NCBI RefSeq assembly: GCF_026319365.1
Contig: NZ_JAPDMS010000001.1
Location: forward strand, 110,018 to 174,017
DNA: 64,000 nt
Direction of reading: 5' to 3'
From: Methylophaga sp. OBS1
GTDB lineage: Bacteria > Pseudomonadota > Gammaproteobacteria > Nitrosococcales > Methylophagaceae
Numbering within the stretch: position 1 is the stretch's first letter; the number at the start of each line of letters is the position of its first letter. The notes beneath the pieces were generated by a model. The model saw only the letters and a list, made by a program, of their open reading frames with translations, did no database searches and was not told the origin of the DNA. This document shows positions 60,626-64,000 of this stretch, one piece after another. A program made the translations under genes and the position numbers.

Positions 60626-63600
60626 ATGCGGATCAGAGAAAAAATCAGTCTTATTGTCATCGTTAGCATACTGATTACGGCGATACCCACAGCGATACTG
60701 ATTACAGCTTTTGCCAAAGAGAAGATTCTGAGTCGTGAGGTTAAGAATCTGTTAACCATGACTGATAGTCAGGTTGACGTGGCATCAGAGCGGTTGCGAG
60801 CAGGGGAGCAGAAGCTAAAAGCATTATCACGGCTATTACAGGAAGCGCTGCAAAAGCCGGTAACGCAACAAGAAATCGATGCTTTTTATCAGGAGGCCAC
60901 GCTGAATGATGATGGCATCTGGCGTAACCGTCGTGATGATTATGACGGACAGCAGGAGGCCGGTATTTTTCTGCCGGATTCGTCAGCACTCAGCGATCAG
61001 CAGAAAGTCATGCATCTTCGTATCAAGCAGGTTATGGATACCTTTGGTGCTGCAGCCAACCGTTTGCACGAAAATGTCTGGTATCTGTCTCGGGACCGCA
61101 GCGAGGTCATTTTCGATAAGACTTTTCCTGAGTTTGTTTTTGATCAAGACGCTGATAATGACTACACCCAGACACCCTGGATGACATTGACTTCCCCCGA
61201 ATCAAACCCGGCTCGCGGCTATCGGTTTACACCGCCACTATTTGATCCGGTGCCGAAAGTTTGGATGGTCAGTGCAGTCTATCCCCTTTACTTGAATGAA
61301 CAATGGATGGGTGCACTTGGGGAAGATATGCAACTCACTAATGTTTTGGGGTTTATCTTCCGTGATCAGCAGATGTACCCGGATACGCAGCACTTCCTGC
61401 TTGATAAAGAAGGGGAGTTTATTCTTGCCGGTCAATGGCAGGAGGCACTTGAGGCGGCAACGGATCAGGATGATTTCGCGTTGAATGGGGAAGACGAATT
61501 AAAAGCGTTACTCAATACCCACTCACTGGATTACGCCTCGGTATTGTTGTCACGGAATTTGATGATTGATGGCGAGGAATATATTGCGCTGGGCATGCGG
61601 ATTGCCCCGGTGGACTGGTCTTATTTCCGTTTGGTACCTGTGGCTAATATTGTTGAGCCGCTGCAACAGTTACTGTTCATGTTGTTCGTCATGGTCTTTG
61701 TGATTACTGCGGTGTGTGGTGGGCTGATCACGGCGGCGATTCACACCAATGTTGTGTCGCGTTTGACCCGTCTGACCCGGGCAATTCGATCTTATGAATC
61801 CGGTGACCGAAATGTGGTCGCGCAGAGCGTGAAAGGCAAAGATGAAATTGCCATGGCTGCGCGGGAATTTGATGTTATGGCCGAGCGTGTGGCGGACGCC
61901 AGGCAAGCTTTGGCTGAGAGTGAGGAACGCTGGAACCTGGCCCTGGAGGGGGCCGGTGACGGGGTCTGGGATTGGAATATCACGACGGGAGATGTCCTTT
62001 ACTCCAAACAATGGGCACGAATGCTCGGGTTTAAAGAGCATGAGATTTCCCCCGAGATTTCGTCCTGGGATGAGCTGGTTCACCCGGATGATATTGGAAA
62101 AGCCCGCGAGCATCTGGATGACTACCTCAGTGGTAAGAGCGCCGTTTTTGCTGCTGAATTCAGAATGCGCTGCAAGGATGGCAGTTGGAAATGGATTTTG
62201 TCACGCGGCATCGTGGTCGAGCGGGACCGGGCACAGTGCCCGACCCGGATGATCGGTATGCATACCGATATTTCTTATCTCAAACAAATCGAAACAGATC
62301 TTCGGACACTGACAAAACAGCAACAGGAATTGCTGGAATACAGCCCCATCGCGACAAGGATTGCTGCTGACGGTGGCAGAAAAGTGATATACGCAAACCG
62401 GGGCTACGCAGAGCTGATAAAGCGTGACGCTGATACGGTGCTCGGTGCTGACCCTGCTGATTATTATGTCGATGAAGCACAATACCAGCATTACCTGAAG
62501 ACCCTGGAGCAGGATGGCAAAGTGTCTGATGTGCTCACTCGTCTGCAGATACCCGATGGTGAAGAAAAGGTGGTGCTGGCCACCTATATGCCAATTCAGT
62601 ACGAAAACGAAAAATGTGTCATCGGCTGGTTTTATGATGTGACCGAGTGGTTGAAAGCACAGGAAGCCTTACGTTTACACGCCAGCGTTTTCGATAATGC
62701 CTGGGAAGGTATCCTGATCACCGATAAGGACAATCGCATCATTACCGTTAACCATGCTTTCACTGAAATTACCGGTTATGGTCAAAATGAGTTGATAGGT
62801 GAGGATCCGGGCGTGCTGGCTTCCGGTCGTCAGGATAAAAGTTTCTACGACAAGATGTGGAAAACCATTCACGAGACGGGGCGCTGGCGAGGTGAAATCT
62901 GGAACCGTCGGAAGAATGGTGAGTTTTATGCCGAAATCCTGACTATCAGTGCCATTAAGGATGAGCAGGGCGAAATCACTAATTATCTCGGCCTGTTCGC
63001 GGATATTACCGAAATAAAAAATACCGAGCGTCAACTGGAGGATCTGGCTCATTACGATTCGCTCACCCAACTGGCCAACCGGACATTGTTGTCTGACCGG
63101 CTTGAGCAGTCATTGAACCATGCCCGACGCCGAGGCAGTATGCTGGCAGTGTGTTTTCTTGATCTGGATGATTTCAAGCCTATCAATGACAGTTTCGGCC
63201 ATGATGTTGGCGATAAACTACTGATTGAAGTGGCAAATCGTCTTAATCAGGTGGTTCGAAGTGGTGATACGGTTGCTCGAATGGGCGGCGATGAGTTTGT
63301 TCTGCTGATCACCAATATTGAGGATCTTCAAGAACTGGATCCGGTGCTGACCCGTATCAACAAGAAAATTGCAGAAGAAATTTCACTGGATAGCCATATT
63401 GTCTCTGTTACCGCCAGTATCGGCGTAGCAATTTATCCGTTGGATGATGTCGATGCCGATACCCTGATTCGTCATGCTGATTTATCCATGTATGAGGCCA
63501 AGCAGGCGGGGCGTGACGGTTACCATATTTTTGATGTCAAACTCGACCAGCAGATGCATGCGCTGCATGCCCGTATTGAACAGGTTGCGGCAGCGCTGCG

Positions 63601-64000
63601 AAACGATGAGCTTTGTCTGTACTATCAACCCAAAGTCAATATGAGAACCCGTGAGGTCACGGGGATGGAAGCACTGATACGCTGGCGACACCCGGAAAAA
63701 GGCGTGCTGGGCGCGGGTGAGTTTCTACCGGCGATTGAATCGCATGAACTCATCATTACTGTAGGCGATTGGGTGCTGGAACAAGCCCTGCAACAGATTC
63801 AACAATGGCGCAGCCAGGGACTGGATTTACAGGTCAGCGTGAATGTGTCGGCACGGCAAATCCAGCATATTGATTTCGTGGATAAACTGGAAAAACTGCT
63901 GTCGAATTATCCTGACATTCCCCCTGCCTTGCTGGAGCTGGAGTTACTGGAAACATCCGCGCTTGAAACCCGCCAAACGGCAGGTGTGGTAGAGGCGGCA
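60626..64000 (+). CDS. Sensor diguanylate cyclase/phosphodiesterase (PAS-GGDEF-EAL), truncated by window end
   Basis: At least 1125 residues, open at the window edge. The layout is a membrane helix (about 9-28), a periplasmic sensor region (30-345) and a second helix (about 345-370, LLFMLFVMVFVITAVCGGLI). A HAMP-like linker (LTRLTRAIRSYESGDRN) follows. Three PAS-type domains come next (about 430-545 with DGVWDWNITTGDVLYS, 555-670, and 685-805 with HAFTEITGYGQNEL). The GGDEF domain has an intact MGGDEF (887-891) and an RSGD inhibitory site five residues before it (878-881). The EAL domain begins near residue 995 with MEALIRWRHPEKG (EAL 1015-1017). It could make or degrade cyclic di-GMP; the rest of EAL lies outside. 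GGGAAAG lies 9 bases before the ATG. Confidence 0.92.
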   Translation, partial: MRIREKISLIVIVSILITAIPTAILITAFAKEKILSREVKNLLTMTDSQVDVASERLRAGEQKLKALSRLLQEALQKPVTQQEIDAFYQEATLNDDGIWRNRRDDYDGQQEAGIFLPDSSALSDQQKVMHLRIKQVMDTFGAAANRLHENVWYLSRDRSEVIFDKTFPEFVFDQDADNDYTQTPWMTLTSPESNPARGYRFTPPLFDPVPKVWMVSAVYPLYLNEQWMGALGEDMQLTNVLGFIFRDQQMYPDTQHFLLDKEGEFILAGQWQEALEAATDQDDFALNGEDELKALLNTHSLDYASVLLSRNLMIDGEEYIALGMRIAPVDWSYFRLVPVANIVEPLQQLLFMLFVMVFVITAVCGGLITAAIHTNVVSRLTRLTRAIRSYESGDRNVVAQSVKGKDEIAMAAREFDVMAERVADARQALAESEERWNLALEGAGDGVWDWNITTGDVLYSKQWARMLGFKEHEISPEISSWDELVHPDDIGKAREHLDDYLSGKSAVFAAEFRMRCKDGSWKWILSRGIVVERDRAQCPTRMIGMHTDISYLKQIETDLRTLTKQQQELLEYSPIATRIAADGGRKVIYANRGYAELIKRDADTVLGADPADYYVDEAQYQHYLKTLEQDGKVSDVLTRLQIPDGEEKVVLATYMPIQYENEKCVIGWFYDVTEWLKAQEALRLHASVFDNAWEGILITDKDNRIITVNHAFTEITGYGQNELIGEDPGVLASGRQDKSFYDKMWKTIHETGRWRGEIWNRRKNGEFYAEILTISAIKDEQGEITNYLGLFADITEIKNTERQLEDLAHYDSLTQLANRTLLSDRLEQSLNHARRRGSMLAVCFLDLDDFKPINDSFGHDVGDKLLIEVANRLNQVVRSGDTVARMGGDEFVLLITNIEDLQELDPVLTRINKKIAEEISLDSHIVSVTASIGVAIYPLDDVDADTLIRHADLSMYEAKQAGRDGYHIFDVKLDQQMHALHARIEQVAAALRNDELCLYYQPKVNMRTREVTGMEALIRWRHPEKGVLGAGEFLPAIESHELIITVGDWVLEQALQQIQQWRSQGLDLQVSVNVSARQIQHIDFVDKLEKLLSNYPDIPPALLELELLETSALETRQTAGVVEAA

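Overview
The window is chromosomal DNA of a gammaproteobacterium. Three standard gene strings point that way: lptF-lptG divergent from pepA-holC-valS, lptD-surA-pdxA-rsmA, and leuD-leuB-asd-fimV-truA-trpFBA-accD-folC. PomAB-type flagellar stators, the outer-membrane LPS machinery and a tmRNA tag reading ANDNNYALAA agree. The Entner-Doudoroff pair edd-eda together with Na+-coupled transport fits a marine or halotolerant bacterium, possibly a methylotroph of the Methylophaga type. That genus guess is weak inference.

Layout. 1-8 kb: a PepSY protein, valS-holC-pepA on the minus strand and lptFG on the plus strand. 7.9-8.3 kb: a minus-strand tRNA operon (Ala-GGC, Glu-TTC, Glu-TTC) behind a near-consensus promoter. 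8.5-16.6 kb: envelope biogenesis and folding (lptD, surA, ppiD), pdxA, rsmA, and HU with tRNA-Val and tRNA-Asp directly downstream. 16.6-23.3 kb: a DAACS symporter, fabI, an ABC solute-binding lipoprotein with a C-terminal membrane anchor, the PomAB stator and a YceI protein. 23.3-34.4 kb: the leuDB/asd/fimV/truA/trpFBA/accD/folC string. 34.4-41.1 kb: a fatty-acid uptake pair (acyl-CoA synthetase plus FadL), trmB, and edd-eda. 41.16-41.80 kb: a tandem array of 86-87 bp imperfect palindromes. 41.8-44.2 kb: a minus-strand operon made of a secreted two-cysteine protein, a DUF692/MNIO enzyme and its DUF2063 partner. 44.4-49.0 kb: a lone OppB-type permease overlapping a ferritin-like DUF455 gene, then rnfH, ratA, an NSS transporter and smpB. 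48.98-49.34 kb: a second palindrome array (106-107 bp period). 49.51-49.87 kb: ssrA (tmRNA).

From the 3' end of ssrA to about 60.45 kb lies a genomic island, visibly richer in A+T than its flanks. It is bracketed by a 25 bp perfect direct repeat covering the ssrA terminator. It carries no recognisable integrase or transposase. Its cargo is a phage-defence / restriction-modification cluster. Five overlapping plus-strand genes encode a TerB-like protein, a MORC/MutL-like GHKL ATPase, a Z1-domain SF2 helicase, a DUF4420 PD-(D/E)XK nuclease and an AIPR protein. A convergent cytosine-5 DNA methyltransferase and a divergent Vsr mismatch endonuclease complete it. Beyond the island the chromosome resumes with a PAS-GGDEF-EAL signalling protein cut by the window edge.

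The two places most likely to hold undescribed biology are the ssrA island and the MNIO operon. In the island a TerB-like protein heads a MORC/Z1/AIPR cluster. In the MNIO operon the usual short precursor peptide is replaced by a secreted protein of about 250 residues whose only two cysteines sit in a CGCP motif.
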